Assembly (NCBI GenBank): GCA_020636495.1
Contig: JACJXQ010000009.1
Location: 62,001-126,000, forward strand
From: Chitinophagales bacterium
GTDB lineage: Bacteria > Bacteroidota > Bacteroidia > Chitinophagales > Chitinophagaceae
Length of the DNA: 64,000 nt
Reading direction: 5' to 3'
This document shows, in pieces, positions 1 to 7,649 of this stretch (its first letter is position 1; each line of letters opens with the position of its first letter). The notes below the pieces were generated by a model that made no database searches, had not been told where the DNA came from, and worked only from the letters and a program-made list of their open reading frames with translations. The translations under genes and the position numbers were made by a program.

Positions 1-539
1 ACAGCGGCAACTACACGTCTTCACTTTCCGCATTGTCAGTAGAGACCAACACCATTGGTGACGACTGGAAAACATTCAATGGCGGAACGTTCATGTACGA
101 GTTGGATACTAATACCAGCTTCATCATAGCTCCTGATACTGCGGGTGGAAAGCAAACATACTACCACTTGCGTTTCACCAGGTTCGATGGTGGTTTTGCG
201 CCTAACACAGGTAAAGTGATATTTGAGACAAGGGTACTGGGTATGATAAGTGTAGGTGTAAATGATGTTACAGGAGTAAGTAAAGCTCAATACAGCATTT
301 ACCCCAACCCATCTGCAACAGAAGTGAACATTGTGGTAGATGCAAAAGAAGCAGTTGCTAATACCATGATGGTAGTGACAGATATTACAGGTAAAGTAAT
401 GCAGCAGAGCCGCGTGAACATTACCAAAGGGTTGAATGCTTACAAACTGGATGTGGCTGCATACCCTGCAGGCACCTATATAGTAACTGTTGCTAACAGC
501 AACTGGAGCGTAAGTGATAAGGTTTCTGTACAGCACTAA
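1..539 (+). CDS. T9SS-sorted HmuY-like heme-binding protein, 3' end only
   Basis: The frame is open to the left edge, so only about the last 179 residues are present. The final 80 or so residues form a type IX secretion type A sorting domain: it begins at YSIYPNPS, has the middle motif DITGKVM and ends in PAGTYIVTV followed by KVSVQH. This domain targets proteins across the outer membrane. The segment before it (YYHLRFTRFDGG, then GKVIFETRVL) resembles the end of the HmuY heme-binding domain. The gene directly downstream encodes a receptor with heme-receptor features, which supports a hemophore role. The sorting domain is clear; HmuY membership is an inference from a short segment. Confidence 0.75.
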   Translation, partial: SGNYTSSLSALSVETNTIGDDWKTFNGGTFMYELDTNTSFIIAPDTAGGKQTYYHLRFTRFDGGFAPNTGKVIFETRVLGMISVGVNDVTGVSKAQYSIYPNPSATEVNIVVDAKEAVANTMMVVTDITGKVMQQSRVNITKGLNAYKLDVAAYPAGTYIVTVANSNWSVSDKVSVQH

Positions 540-566
540 TAGGGTTGTACATGCAGAAATAAATAC

Positions 567-604
567 AAACCTTGCTACCTGCTCAACAGGTAGCAAGGTT
601 TTTT
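567..604 (+). terminator. Rho-independent terminator of the T9SS gene
   Basis: A 15-bp perfect stem (567-581 with 587-601) closes a CTCAA loop and runs into a T tract. It lies between the secreted protein and the TonB receptor, so the two are probably transcribed separately or with attenuated read-through. It also argues against a receptor start at TTG 603, which falls inside the T tract. Confidence 0.85.
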
Positions 605-629
605 GAATAATAAAGAAATATATAGTCAA

Positions 630-2894
630 TTGAAAAGGATCTGCTATTTGCTGGGATTTATGTTTTGTTCTTTTGCTGTTGCTGCACAATCAATCAGTGT
701 ACAACTGGTAGACAAGAACAATGGCAACACCATACCTTTCGCTTATATAAACATGATGTCTGCCGTAACAAATGCTGTAATGAATACTGTGCAGACTGAC
801 GAAAATGGCAATGCAACACTGATACCCGAGCAATATCCTTTTTCCATTGAAATAAATGCGCTGGGTTTTGAATCTGTAAAGAAAACATTCCCCACTTCGC
901 CCGCTGCTAACCGCCTGACCATTTACATGAGCAAAAAGTTCTCTTCGCTGAATGAAGTTGTGATCACAGGGTTGAATACCCCGATGAAACAGAAGGATGC
1001 TTTGTCGATGTATAAGATCATTACGAAAGAACAGATACAGGCACAGGGTGCCGTTACACTGAACGAGGTAATGAAGAACCAATTGAATGTTCGAGTAGAC
1101 AACGATAACATCCTGGGCTCGAGCATGAGGATGCAGGGTATGAGTGGCGATAAAGTAAAAATACTTATAGATGGGCTACCACTCAACGGACGTGAGGGCG
1201 GTAACATCAACCTGAGCCAGATCAACATGAACAATGTGGACCGTATTGAGATCATACAAGGGCCTATGAGTGTTGTTTATGGTACCGATGCGCTGGGTGG
1301 CATCATCAACATCATTACCAAAACCGAGACCAAACCATTTTCTGTAAATGTGGGTGCCTACTACGAAACGATAGGCAGGTATACTTACGATGCCTCTATT
1401 ACCAAACGCATTAACAAAAGGAACCAGATCACGCTCGGTGGCGGCTCTAATGCCTTCCAGGGCTGGAAGCCAATTTCACAATACAAAATATATAACGAAG
1501 ATACTTTGTTGTATCAGCGTAGTTTTCTTTTCAAGCCCAACACACAATATTTAGGCAACTTTGCTTATTCATATGTAGCGCCTTCGGGGTTCAACGTCCA
1601 TTTTGCCAGCGATTATCTGAATGAGCACGTGACCAACAAAGGTAATCTCGAAACATGGGACCCATTCAATGGTGCTTATGCGTATGATGAATATTATAAT
1701 ACTCAAAGATCAATGAACCGCCTGTCATTAAGCGGCAAACTGGGCAAAAAAGGTACATGGCAAAGCCAGAATGGCTATATGTTGTATTACCGTACCCGCA
1801 ACAACTATAAAAAGGACATGGTGACCCTGACACAGGAACTCAATCCTCAGCAGGGCTCACAAGACACTTCATCATTCAGTGATGTGTATGCGCGTGGTAG
1901 CTATAGCAACAGCCTTAACAGGTTTTCTTATACCGTCGGTTACGACATCAACCTGCAATATGCCTACAGTCTGAAAATAAATGGTAACAACAAGACCATA
2001 CAAGATTACGCAGCTTACACCAACTTGTCGTATGAGCTGCTGAAAGACAAATTGAAAGTACAAGGTGGCTTAAGAGGCTCCCTTAACTCATTGTATAATC
2101 CACCCGTTATTCCAAGCGTGAACCTGCTGTATACACCCGTAAAAAAAATACAGGTACGTGCATCTTATGCCGAAGGATACAGGGCACCGTCATTGAAAGA
2201 AATGTACCTGAGCTTTATAGACCTGAACCACCACATACTGGGTAATGAGAACCTGAAAGCAGAAAGCAGTCAGCATTTCCAACTTTCTACGTCATACCAG
2301 GCATATGAAAAAGAAAACGACTACCTGCAACTTATACTCACCGGCTACTATAACAATGTATTTAATGGCATAACGCTGGCACCCACACACCCCGAAGATT
2401 CTACCAGCATCGACTACACTTATGCCAACCTGTCTCACCAGACCAATACGATCGCATCGGTACAGGCAGATGGACAATACAGCAGGTTGCACTACCAGGT
2501 AGGCTATTCATACAATTACACCTTTGCAGAGCCCGGCAGCTATGCTGCTTTTTCGGCCAGCGAAGCTACCGCTACTATACAATATGCCTGGAAGAGGCCC
2601 GGACTGAATGTAAATGTCTTTTATAAGCTCAGTGGCAAACAACCATTCCTGCAATCAAATATCGATGGCAGTGCATCCTTCAACGGAGTACAAAAAGCAT
2701 TTCAGTTATGCGATATATCGCTGGAAAAGAAATTCTTCGACCGCAAGTTGCAGGTTGTAGCAGGCGTTAAGAATGTGTTTGACTTTCAGCAGGCTACGGT
2801 GAGCGGCAGGGTATCATCGGGCACACACGGTGGCGGCACCTCCAGCTTCCTACCCAGGAGTTTCTTCACTTCGGTAAGGTTCTCAATTAATTAA
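630..2894 (+). CDS. TonB-dependent outer-membrane receptor, probably heme (HmuR-like)
   Basis: A typical receptor of about 755 residues. It has a signal peptide (KRICYLLGFMFCSFAVAAQ), a carboxypeptidase-like beta-sandwich, a plug domain (from LNEVVITG to GGIINIITK) and a long aromatic-rich barrel ending in SVRFSIN. The barrel contains YRAP, then DLNHHILGNENL. Heme receptors of the HmuR/HemR group carry conserved FRAP and NPNL boxes with a functional histidine between them, and here a His pair lies between the two boxes. With the HmuY-like gene upstream, heme uptake is the best guess; a siderophore or cobalamin substrate is not excluded. No ATG fits: TTG 630 gives a proper signal peptide, TTG 603 lies in the terminator, and ATG 660 would truncate the signal peptide. 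Confidence 0.85.
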   Translation: MKRICYLLGFMFCSFAVAAQSISVQLVDKNNGNTIPFAYINMMSAVTNAVMNTVQTDENGNATLIPEQYPFSIEINALGFESVKKTFPTSPAANRLTIYMSKKFSSLNEVVITGLNTPMKQKDALSMYKIITKEQIQAQGAVTLNEVMKNQLNVRVDNDNILGSSMRMQGMSGDKVKILIDGLPLNGREGGNINLSQINMNNVDRIEIIQGPMSVVYGTDALGGIINIITKTETKPFSVNVGAYYETIGRYTYDASITKRINKRNQITLGGGSNAFQGWKPISQYKIYNEDTLLYQRSFLFKPNTQYLGNFAYSYVAPSGFNVHFASDYLNEHVTNKGNLETWDPFNGAYAYDEYYNTQRSMNRLSLSGKLGKKGTWQSQNGYMLYYRTRNNYKKDMVTLTQELNPQQGSQDTSSFSDVYARGSYSNSLNRFSYTVGYDINLQYAYSLKINGNNKTIQDYAAYTNLSYELLKDKLKVQGGLRGSLNSLYNPPVIPSVNLLYTPVKKIQVRASYAEGYRAPSLKEMYLSFIDLNHHILGNENLKAESSQHFQLSTSYQAYEKENDYLQLILTGYYNNVFNGITLAPTHPEDSTSIDYTYANLSHQTNTIASVQADGQYSRLHYQVGYSYNYTFAEPGSYAAFSASEATATIQYAWKRPGLNVNVFYKLSGKQPFLQSNIDGSASFNGVQKAFQLCDISLEKKFFDRKLQVVAGVKNVFDFQQATVSGRVSSGTHGGGTSSFLPRSFFTSVRFSIN

Positions 2895-2903
2895 GCACAA
2901 GCA

Positions 2904-3359
2904 CTAAGAGCAACTGATCTTTTCTACCCTTCTTTCATGGCGGCCACCTTCAAACGGTGTACTGAGGAATGCATTCATCATTTCTTCTGCCAGCTCAACA
3001 GATACAAAACGTGCCGGTATGCAAAGTACATTAGCATTGTTATGCTGGCGGGCCAGCTGTGCCAGTTCTACATTCCAGCATAGTGCTGCGCGTATACCCT
3101 GGTGTTTGTTGGCTGACATACATACTCCATTTCCACTGCCACATATCAGGATACCTGCGGCTGCTTTCCCCTGTTCTACCATTTCTGCCAGCGGATGCGC
3201 ATAGTCAGGATAGTCAGTACTTTCAGTACTGTAGGTACCTTTATCCTCTACCTGCCAGCCGGCTTTTTTCAGTGCCTCTATTAATATTGATTTATACTCG
3301 AAACCTGCATGATCGCCGCCTATAGCAACAGGTAATTCATTGTTAAAAACTGCTTGCAT
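2904..3359 (-). CDS. rpiB: Ribose-5-phosphate isomerase B
   Basis: Interconverts ribose 5-phosphate and ribulose 5-phosphate in the pentose phosphate pathway; cytoplasmic. The protein (151 residues, normal for the family) opens with the family signature IGGDHAGFEYK and has the active-site segment GILICGSGNGVCMSANKH with its cysteine, then GIRAALC and the basic C-terminus GGRHERRVEKI. It lies 10 bases downstream of tatC on the same strand and probably shares its transcript. Its end faces the TonB receptor with a gap of only 9 bases and no room for a separate terminator. Confidence 0.95.
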   Translation of the reverse strand: MQAVFNNELPVAIGGDHAGFEYKSILIEALKKAGWQVEDKGTYSTESTDYPDYAHPLAEMVEQGKAAAGILICGSGNGVCMSANKHQGIRAALCWNVELAQLARQHNNANVLCIPARFVSVELAEEMMNAFLSTPFEGGRHERRVEKISCS

Positions 3360-3369
3360 AATTATCGTT

Positions 3370-4215
3370 TTAATCTCTGCGTTTCAGATAGTCTTTGTTG
3401 GCGCGTTCGCTGATAGCAATAGATACTTCGTACAACAACAGCATTGGCACACACACTAAAAATAAAGAAAATACATCAGGAGGCGTAATGACCGCCGCCA
3501 ACACAAATATGATCAGTACAGCAAAATTTCTTTTACCGCGCATTACCTGTGGTGTCAGCAACCCTATCCTCGAAAGGAAATATACCAACACCGGTAACTC
3601 AAACACAATACCCACACCTAATACAAGATCGCTCAGCGTATCGTAATAGTTAGACATGGTAATGATATTCTTAAATATCGGGCTGAGGGTATAATTGGCA
3701 AAGAAATTAATAGTGAATGGTGCAATGATATAATAGGCAAAAAGCACTCCCATGAAAAACAGCAATGACGACCAGAAGACAATACCCCGGGCGTGTTTCA
3801 ACTCGGCTGCTGTAAGTGCGGGCTTGACAAAACGCCAGAACTCCCAGAATACGTACGGGAATGCAATAATAAAGCCCAGCATGAACGAAACTGAGAAACT
3901 CATCATGAACTGGCCCGAAAGCTCTGTGTTCTGAAAGGAAATATTGATCTCCTTCATACAAAGCGAACTGACTTTTATCATATCAGCCAGTTTGCACATC
4001 CACTGGTAGGTAATGAATTCCGGTTTGGCCGGACCCATTATTATTTTGTCGAAAACAAAGTCCGTATTGATAAAAATGAATATCGCACCTATAATCACTG
4101 CCACGAGGGAGCGAACAATATGCCAGCGCAACTCCTCTATATGATCTATAAAGGACATCTCGGCATTGGGATCCTTAGTATTGCGTTTGTTAAGTACCTT
4201 TTTTAGCTTACTCAC
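3370..4215 (-). CDS. tatC: Twin-arginine translocase subunit TatC
   Basis: The polytopic core of the Tat system, which recognises twin-arginine signal peptides and exports folded proteins. The N-terminal signature MSFIDHIEELRWHIVRSL matches the conserved cytoplasmic start of TatC. Six hydrophobic segments follow over 281 residues, with the conserved FWEFWRFVKPAL stretch after the second helix. No tatA/tatB lies in the window, so the other subunits must be elsewhere. It is followed closely by rpiB. Confidence 0.95.
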   Translation of the reverse strand: MSKLKKVLNKRNTKDPNAEMSFIDHIEELRWHIVRSLVAVIIGAIFIFINTDFVFDKIIMGPAKPEFITYQWMCKLADMIKVSSLCMKEINISFQNTELSGQFMMSFSVSFMLGFIIAFPYVFWEFWRFVKPALTAAELKHARGIVFWSSLLFFMGVLFAYYIIAPFTINFFANYTLSPIFKNIITMSNYYDTLSDLVLGVGIVFELPVLVYFLSRIGLLTPQVMRGKRNFAVLIIFVLAAVITPPDVFSLFLVCVPMLLLYEVSIAISERANKDYLKRRD

Positions 4216-4277
4216 TTTGTCAACTTACAGGCGGCAAAGTTAGATAAATATATACCTGCGTGTATAAACTATTATAA

Positions 4278-4303
4278 ATAAAAAAGCGGCATACGTGCCG
4301 CTT
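4278..4303 (-). terminator. Terminator of the sigma/protease operon
   Basis: An 8-bp GC-rich stem (4284-4291 with 4296-4303) and TACG loop, followed on the minus strand by a T-rich run. It ends the transcript of the protease gene before tatC. Confidence 0.8.
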
Positions 4304-4326
4304 CTACTTATAAATTGAAATAATAT

Positions 4327-5403
4327 TTATCGTTTATATACTTTAATGGAACAGGTATAATATTCCAGCTTTTCTATTTGCTGCTCCCTGTTCAGCCGGT
4401 TCAACCTGTTGGTGCCTGTTATTTTTATACTGTTTTCTTTCGGCAGCGTATTCAACAGGTCTATTATCGCATCGGAAGCTACAGCATATGTAGTACCCTC
4501 ACTCTCACTTTCTTTACCTGTAATAATACCGATGATCGTACCCGACGCATCTGCTACAGGAGCACCGCTCTGCCCGGGTCCTGCAGTGATATCCAGCCTG
4601 TATTGTGTAGAATCACCACCATAACCATTTTTAGCGCTGATATATCCTTCGTTATACACGATCTCATCCTGTGGGAAACCCAGAGTAAACACTCTCGCTC
4701 CCAGTTTCCTCTTATTCCTCGCTATATTATATGGTATTTCCTGTTTGCTGAACTTAAAATTCTTTGATTCTACCTTAAGAATTACAACATCAGTCGTTTC
4801 ATTAAATGCTACTACATCAGCTTTGTAATATTCTCCATCTTTGTTCTGTATGTATATGGAGTCAGCACCTGTGATAACGTGGTAGCTACTAACCAGGTAC
4901 CCGTCGTTGGTGATAGCAAAGCCGGTACCCGTGTACCTTGCCTCCTGTTGTGGCGTGTAGGTCTGTTTCTTAATGTCACCTATTATCTTATTCTGCGAAC
5001 GCTTAACTGTTTCCAGGTCGCGACGCAACAGGCTGTATTGCGAGGCTATTTTGTTATTGTTGTGCTGTGCTACCCAAAAAGTAGTTAGCGAAGTAAGTAT
5101 AGCTATACCTGCTGCTATGGCTGCAGTGCGCCAGTTGTTGTGCCACAGCGAGATAGTTTTTGTCACCAGAGGTGAATGCTTTTCCGCAATAACTTGTTCG
5201 TGTATATCCTTCAGCAGTTGCCTGTATTCTTTTTGTTCGCCACTGCCTTTCAGTGAGCGTAACATATTAATACAGTCCTGGAATTCAGATGCAAATACCG
5301 AATCTACTGTCTTTCGCTCCTCTATGGCATGTTTATCCTCACCTGTAAGTTTTCCTTCCAGGTAAGCCTCGGCCATTTGCCATATATTGTTATCGTATAA
5401 CAT
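4327..5403 (-). CDS. Membrane-anchored trypsin-like protease with anti-sigma-like N-terminus
   Basis: The first 90 or so residues are a charged, helical cytoplasmic segment of the kind seen in anti-sigma factors encoded beside ECF sigma genes. One transmembrane helix follows (about residues 94-113), then a short coiled linker and a periplasmic S1C/DegP-like protease domain. The catalytic triad is complete: His in SSYHVIT (about 176), Asp in TTDVVIL (about 206) and Ser in GPGQSGAP (about 280). There is no PDZ domain. Nine bases separate it from the upstream sigma gene. I infer a membrane anti-sigma whose protease half senses or acts on envelope damage. The frame could begin at GTG 5406, but ATG 5403 is the better start. 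Confidence 0.85.
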   Translation of the reverse strand: MLYDNNIWQMAEAYLEGKLTGEDKHAIEERKTVDSVFASEFQDCINMLRSLKGSGEQKEYRQLLKDIHEQVIAEKHSPLVTKTISLWHNNWRTAAIAAGIAILTSLTTFWVAQHNNNKIASQYSLLRRDLETVKRSQNKIIGDIKKQTYTPQQEARYTGTGFAITNDGYLVSSYHVITGADSIYIQNKDGEYYKADVVAFNETTDVVILKVESKNFKFSKQEIPYNIARNKRKLGARVFTLGFPQDEIVYNEGYISAKNGYGGDSTQYRLDITAGPGQSGAPVADASGTIIGIITGKESESEGTTYAVASDAIIDLLNTLPKENSIKITGTNRLNRLNREQQIEKLEYYTCSIKVYKR

Positions 5404-5412
5404 CACAGATCA

Positions 5413-5985
5413 TCATTTCACTTGTGTGGTATAAAATATTTTCTTCAATCGTGCCAGGCACTTATATTTCTGTGTCTTGGCGTTGTCTGCATTGGTATAG
5501 CCAAAATCAGAGGCTATCTGTTGCATATTATTATTCTTAAAATAGAAGGAGCGGAGTAACGAACTGCAGGGTTCCCCAAGTCGTTGCAATGCATCATCCA
5601 GTTGTTTATAATGCATCTCCCTTTCGTGATGGGCTTTTATGTCATCTTCATAATTCCCTTCAATATTAATCTCCTCTTCATCGTCTATTGCTATGTGCGA
5701 CTTTGGCTTTGCCTGTACTTTTTTATACCAGAGGTTGCGTGCGATAGCAAAAAGGTACGTACTCAGTTTACAAGTCAGCTCCAGGTCACCTCCCTTTGCC
5801 TTTTCGTACAACACGATCATCGACTCCTGGCAAACATCTGCCGCATCATTCTCATCTCCACCTGCTTTTACAATCCATTTGCTGATAAAACGGTAATGAT
5901 CGCGGTATACCTGCTCCATCACCAAACGGTTGCCCAAAGCCAGCTGCCTTACTATCTCCTGTTCCGTGTATAGCTCTTTCTCCAA
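5413..5985 (-). CDS. ECF-type RNA polymerase sigma factor
   Basis: A sigma-70 family protein of 190 residues with region 2 (LYEKAKGGD, then YLFAIARNLWYKK), an acidic linker, and region 4 (LLRSFYFKNNNMQQIASDFGYTNADNAKTQKYKCLARLKK), here named only by its ends: it starts at LLRSFYF and ends at ARLKK. The adjacent membrane protein is its likely regulator. A stop codon lies just upstream of TTG 5985, and the first ATG would delete part of region 2.1, so TTG 5985 is the only reasonable start. A candidate promoter ends 2 bases before it, implying a leaderless or nearly leaderless message. The same promoter motif precedes the two lipoprotein genes, suggesting autoregulation and a small regulon. Confidence 0.9.
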   Translation of the reverse strand: MEKELYTEQEIVRQLALGNRLVMEQVYRDHYRFISKWIVKAGGDENDAADVCQESMIVLYEKAKGGDLELTCKLSTYLFAIARNLWYKKVQAKPKSHIAIDDEEEINIEGNYEDDIKAHHEREMHYKQLDDALQRLGEPCSSLLRSFYFKNNNMQQIASDFGYTNADNAKTQKYKCLARLKKIFYTTQVK

Positions 5986-5987
5986 TT

Positions 5988-6016
5988 ATTAATATGATTT
6001 TGCTCAAAAGGTAACC
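5988..6016 (-). promoter_or_regulatory. Candidate ECF promoter driving the sigma/protease operon
   Basis: Read on the minus strand, GGTTACC (6016-6010) is followed by exactly 14 bases and then ATATTAAT (5995-5988). The box pair and spacing are identical in arrangement to the two lipoprotein promoters. I infer autoregulation by the encoded sigma factor. Confidence 0.7.
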
Positions 6017-6154
6017 CAACAATATTTACGTATTTGTTGTTATTCCTTATTATACCTGTAAAGTTAAGGGCAATAAGATTAGAATGGCAATCTAATATGC
6101 CTTGCCCGCAAAACATATAAATAATATTTTATTGTATTATTTTGTGCATAAGTG

Positions 6155-6183
6155 GGTTACCTTTTGGTTTTCGGGGTATAAAC
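6155..6183 (+). promoter_or_regulatory. Candidate ECF promoter of first small lipoprotein
   Basis: GGTTACC (6155-6161), 14-base spacer, GTATAAAC (6176-6183). It lies 29 bases upstream of the lipoprotein ATG and is divergent from the sigma-operon copy. Confidence 0.7.
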
Positions 6184-6212
6184 ATTTATACAAAACTTAA
6201 AACTGAACTATT

Positions 6213-6461
6213 ATGAAATTTGTAAAATTCGGAATTTTCGCATTTGCATTAAGCCTTTTCGTTATCTCTTGTGGTAACAATGAAACAGCTGAAGATAAAG
6301 CTGAAGACATGACAGAACACATGGAAGAAGCTGCTGATGATGCTGGTGAAATGATGGATGAAGCTGCTAATGAAGTAGACACAGCTATGCACGAAGCAGG
6401 CGAGAATATGGAAAACGCTGCTGAAGATGTAAAAGAAGCTGCACACGACGCTACCCACTAA
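6213..6461 (+). CDS. Small acidic lipoprotein, paralogue 1
   Basis: 82 residues: a signal peptide beginning MKFVKFGIFAFALSLF and a lipobox VISC with Cys20, then a mature part made almost entirely of Ala, Glu, Asp, Met and His. The spacing suggests one long amphipathic helix or coiled coil (AEDMTEHMEEAADDAGEM and similar). It shares its signal peptide and its C-terminal His with the second lipoprotein. No enzymatic domain is visible. It sits behind the ECF-type promoter and ends in its own terminator, so it is probably a strongly induced envelope stress protein; function unknown. Confidence 0.85.
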   Translation: MKFVKFGIFAFALSLFVISCGNNETAEDKAEDMTEHMEEAADDAGEMMDEAANEVDTAMHEAGENMENAAEDVKEAAHDATH

Positions 6462-6484
6462 ACGATACTGGATTAACCAAAACT

Positions 6485-6517
6485 AAAAAGCTGCCGGAAA
6501 TTCCGGTAGCTTTTTTT
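6485..6517 (+). terminator. Terminator of lipoprotein 1
   Basis: A long stem (6485-6499 with 6501-6515, one G-T pair, opening to a small AAATT loop at the tip) followed by a run of seven T. Confidence 0.85.
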
Positions 6518-6600
6518 ATGAAATTAAAAATCACAAATTACTCATTATCAATTTTTTTCAAATAACAATAAAAAAACTTTAAAAAAATATGCGGATTGCA

Positions 6601-6629
6601 GGTTACCTTTTTTTGTTGTTTGTATTAAT
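6601..6629 (+). promoter_or_regulatory. Candidate ECF promoter of second small lipoprotein
   Basis: GGTTACC (6601-6607), 14-base spacer, GTATTAAT (6622-6629), 33 bases upstream of the ATG. It is the third copy of the motif in 650 bases. Confidence 0.7.
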
Positions 6630-6662
6630 GAGTAAACTATTCATTTTTAAAAAACTACAATT

Positions 6663-6881
6663 ATGAAATTCGTAAAATTAGGCATCTTCACTCTGGCATT
6701 AGGTATGTTCATCGCTTCTTGCGGTAGCAACGAATCAGCTGAATCTACTGAAGAGGCTCCAATGACTGAAGAAGTAGCTCCTGCTGCTGAAGAAGCTCCA
6801 ATGACTGAAGAAGCTGCTCCTATGACAGATTCTACAGCTGCTCCTGCTGAAGCTCCAGCTACTGAAGAAGCTGCTCACTAA
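6663..6881 (+). CDS. Small acidic lipoprotein, paralogue 2
   Basis: 72 residues: a signal peptide almost identical to its neighbour (MKFVKLGIFTLALGMF) and lipobox IASC with Cys20. The mature region is low-complexity, with imperfect repeats of EEAPMTEE alternating with Ala/Pro, ending EEAAH. Where paralogue 1 is helical and Pro-free, this one is Pro-rich and probably extended, so the two may differ in role despite common origin. It is a monocistronic unit with the shared ECF-type promoter and a terminator. Function unknown. Confidence 0.85.
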   Translation: MKFVKLGIFTLALGMFIASCGSNESAESTEEAPMTEEVAPAAEEAPMTEEAAPMTDSTAAPAEAPATEEAAH

Positions 6882-6906
6882 TTTTTATATTAGTAAGAGA
6901 AGAAAT

Positions 6907-6938
6907 AAAAAACATCGGCCAGTGGCCGATGTTTTTTT
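6907..6938. terminator. Bidirectional terminator between lipoprotein 2 and rsmI
   Basis: A stem of at least 10 bp (arms 6911-6920 and 6924-6933, loop AGT) flanked by an A run on the left and a T run on the right. It can end both the lipoprotein transcript and the minus-strand rsmI transcript. Confidence 0.85.
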
Positions 6939-6959
6939 ATGCTTTAAAACCCAGGGTTG

Positions 6960-7646
6960 TTATTCTTTTCCTGCCACCACAATTACGATCTCGCCCTTGG
7001 GTGGTTTGGCCTCATAGTGCGCCGCAAGTTCTGTAACGGTTCCCCGAAGCGTCTCTTCAAACATTTTGGTCAGCTCTCTGCATACAGCAGCCTGTCGTTC
7101 AGGGGCCAGGTATTCACCTAATTCCTTTAATGTTTTTACCAGCCTGTGCGGACTTTCATATAGTACGATCGTCCTGTCTTCGTCAGCCAGTTTTTTAAAG
7201 AAGGTTTGCCGACCCTTTTTCTGTGGGGGAAACCCTTCGAAACAAAAGCGATTGGATGGTAATCCTGATTGTACCAAAGCAGGAACAAATGCACTGGCAC
7301 CTGGCAGGCACTCTACTTGTATATCATTGCGGATGCATTCCCTTGCCAGCAAAAAGCCGGGATCGGAAATACCGGGCGTACCGGCATCTGTAAGCAGGGC
7401 GTAAGTTTTGCCTGCTTTCAGCTCATCTATTATCTTCTCCAGTGTTTTGTGCTCGTTGTGCTGGTGATGCGGGTACAGCGGTTTGTGGATATTATAATGA
7501 TTCAGCAACACCGAACTAGTACGGGTATCCTCACACAAAATGGCGTCAACTCTGTTCAGTATTTCTACTGCACGGTAAGTAATATCGCCCAGGTTGCCTA
7601 TCGGGGACGGCACGAGGTATAATCGTATATCCTTTTCCTGCTGCAA
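6960..7646 (-). CDS. rsmI: 16S rRNA 2'-O-methyltransferase RsmI (C1402)
   Basis: Methylates the ribose of C1402 in the 30S decoding centre. The N-terminal motif LVPSPIGNLGDITYRA, then CEDTRTS, LLTDAGTPGISDPG and LPGASAF, are the conserved SAM-pocket segments of this tetrapyrrole-methylase fold. At 228 residues it is slightly shorter than the E. coli protein, with a reduced C-terminus. No ATG is available; TTG 7646 is the start, 3 bases after the purS stop, so translation is probably coupled. It is the last gene of a pssA-purS-rsmI run. Confidence 0.95.
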   Translation of the reverse strand: MQQEKDIRLYLVPSPIGNLGDITYRAVEILNRVDAILCEDTRTSSVLLNHYNIHKPLYPHHQHNEHKTLEKIIDELKAGKTYALLTDAGTPGISDPGFLLARECIRNDIQVECLPGASAFVPALVQSGLPSNRFCFEGFPPQKKGRQTFFKKLADEDRTIVLYESPHRLVKTLKELGEYLAPERQAAVCRELTKMFEETLRGTVTELAAHYEAKPPKGEIVIVVAGKE

Positions 7647-7649
7647 AAT

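Noticed and set aside
603..629. TTG 603 as start of the TonB receptor
   Set aside because: It lies within the T tract of the preceding terminator, and the residues it adds are not part of a signal peptide.
36..689. 217-codon minus-strand frame over the T9SS gene
   Set aside because: It is a shadow of the clearly coding plus strand, including the T9SS sorting domain, and crosses a terminator.
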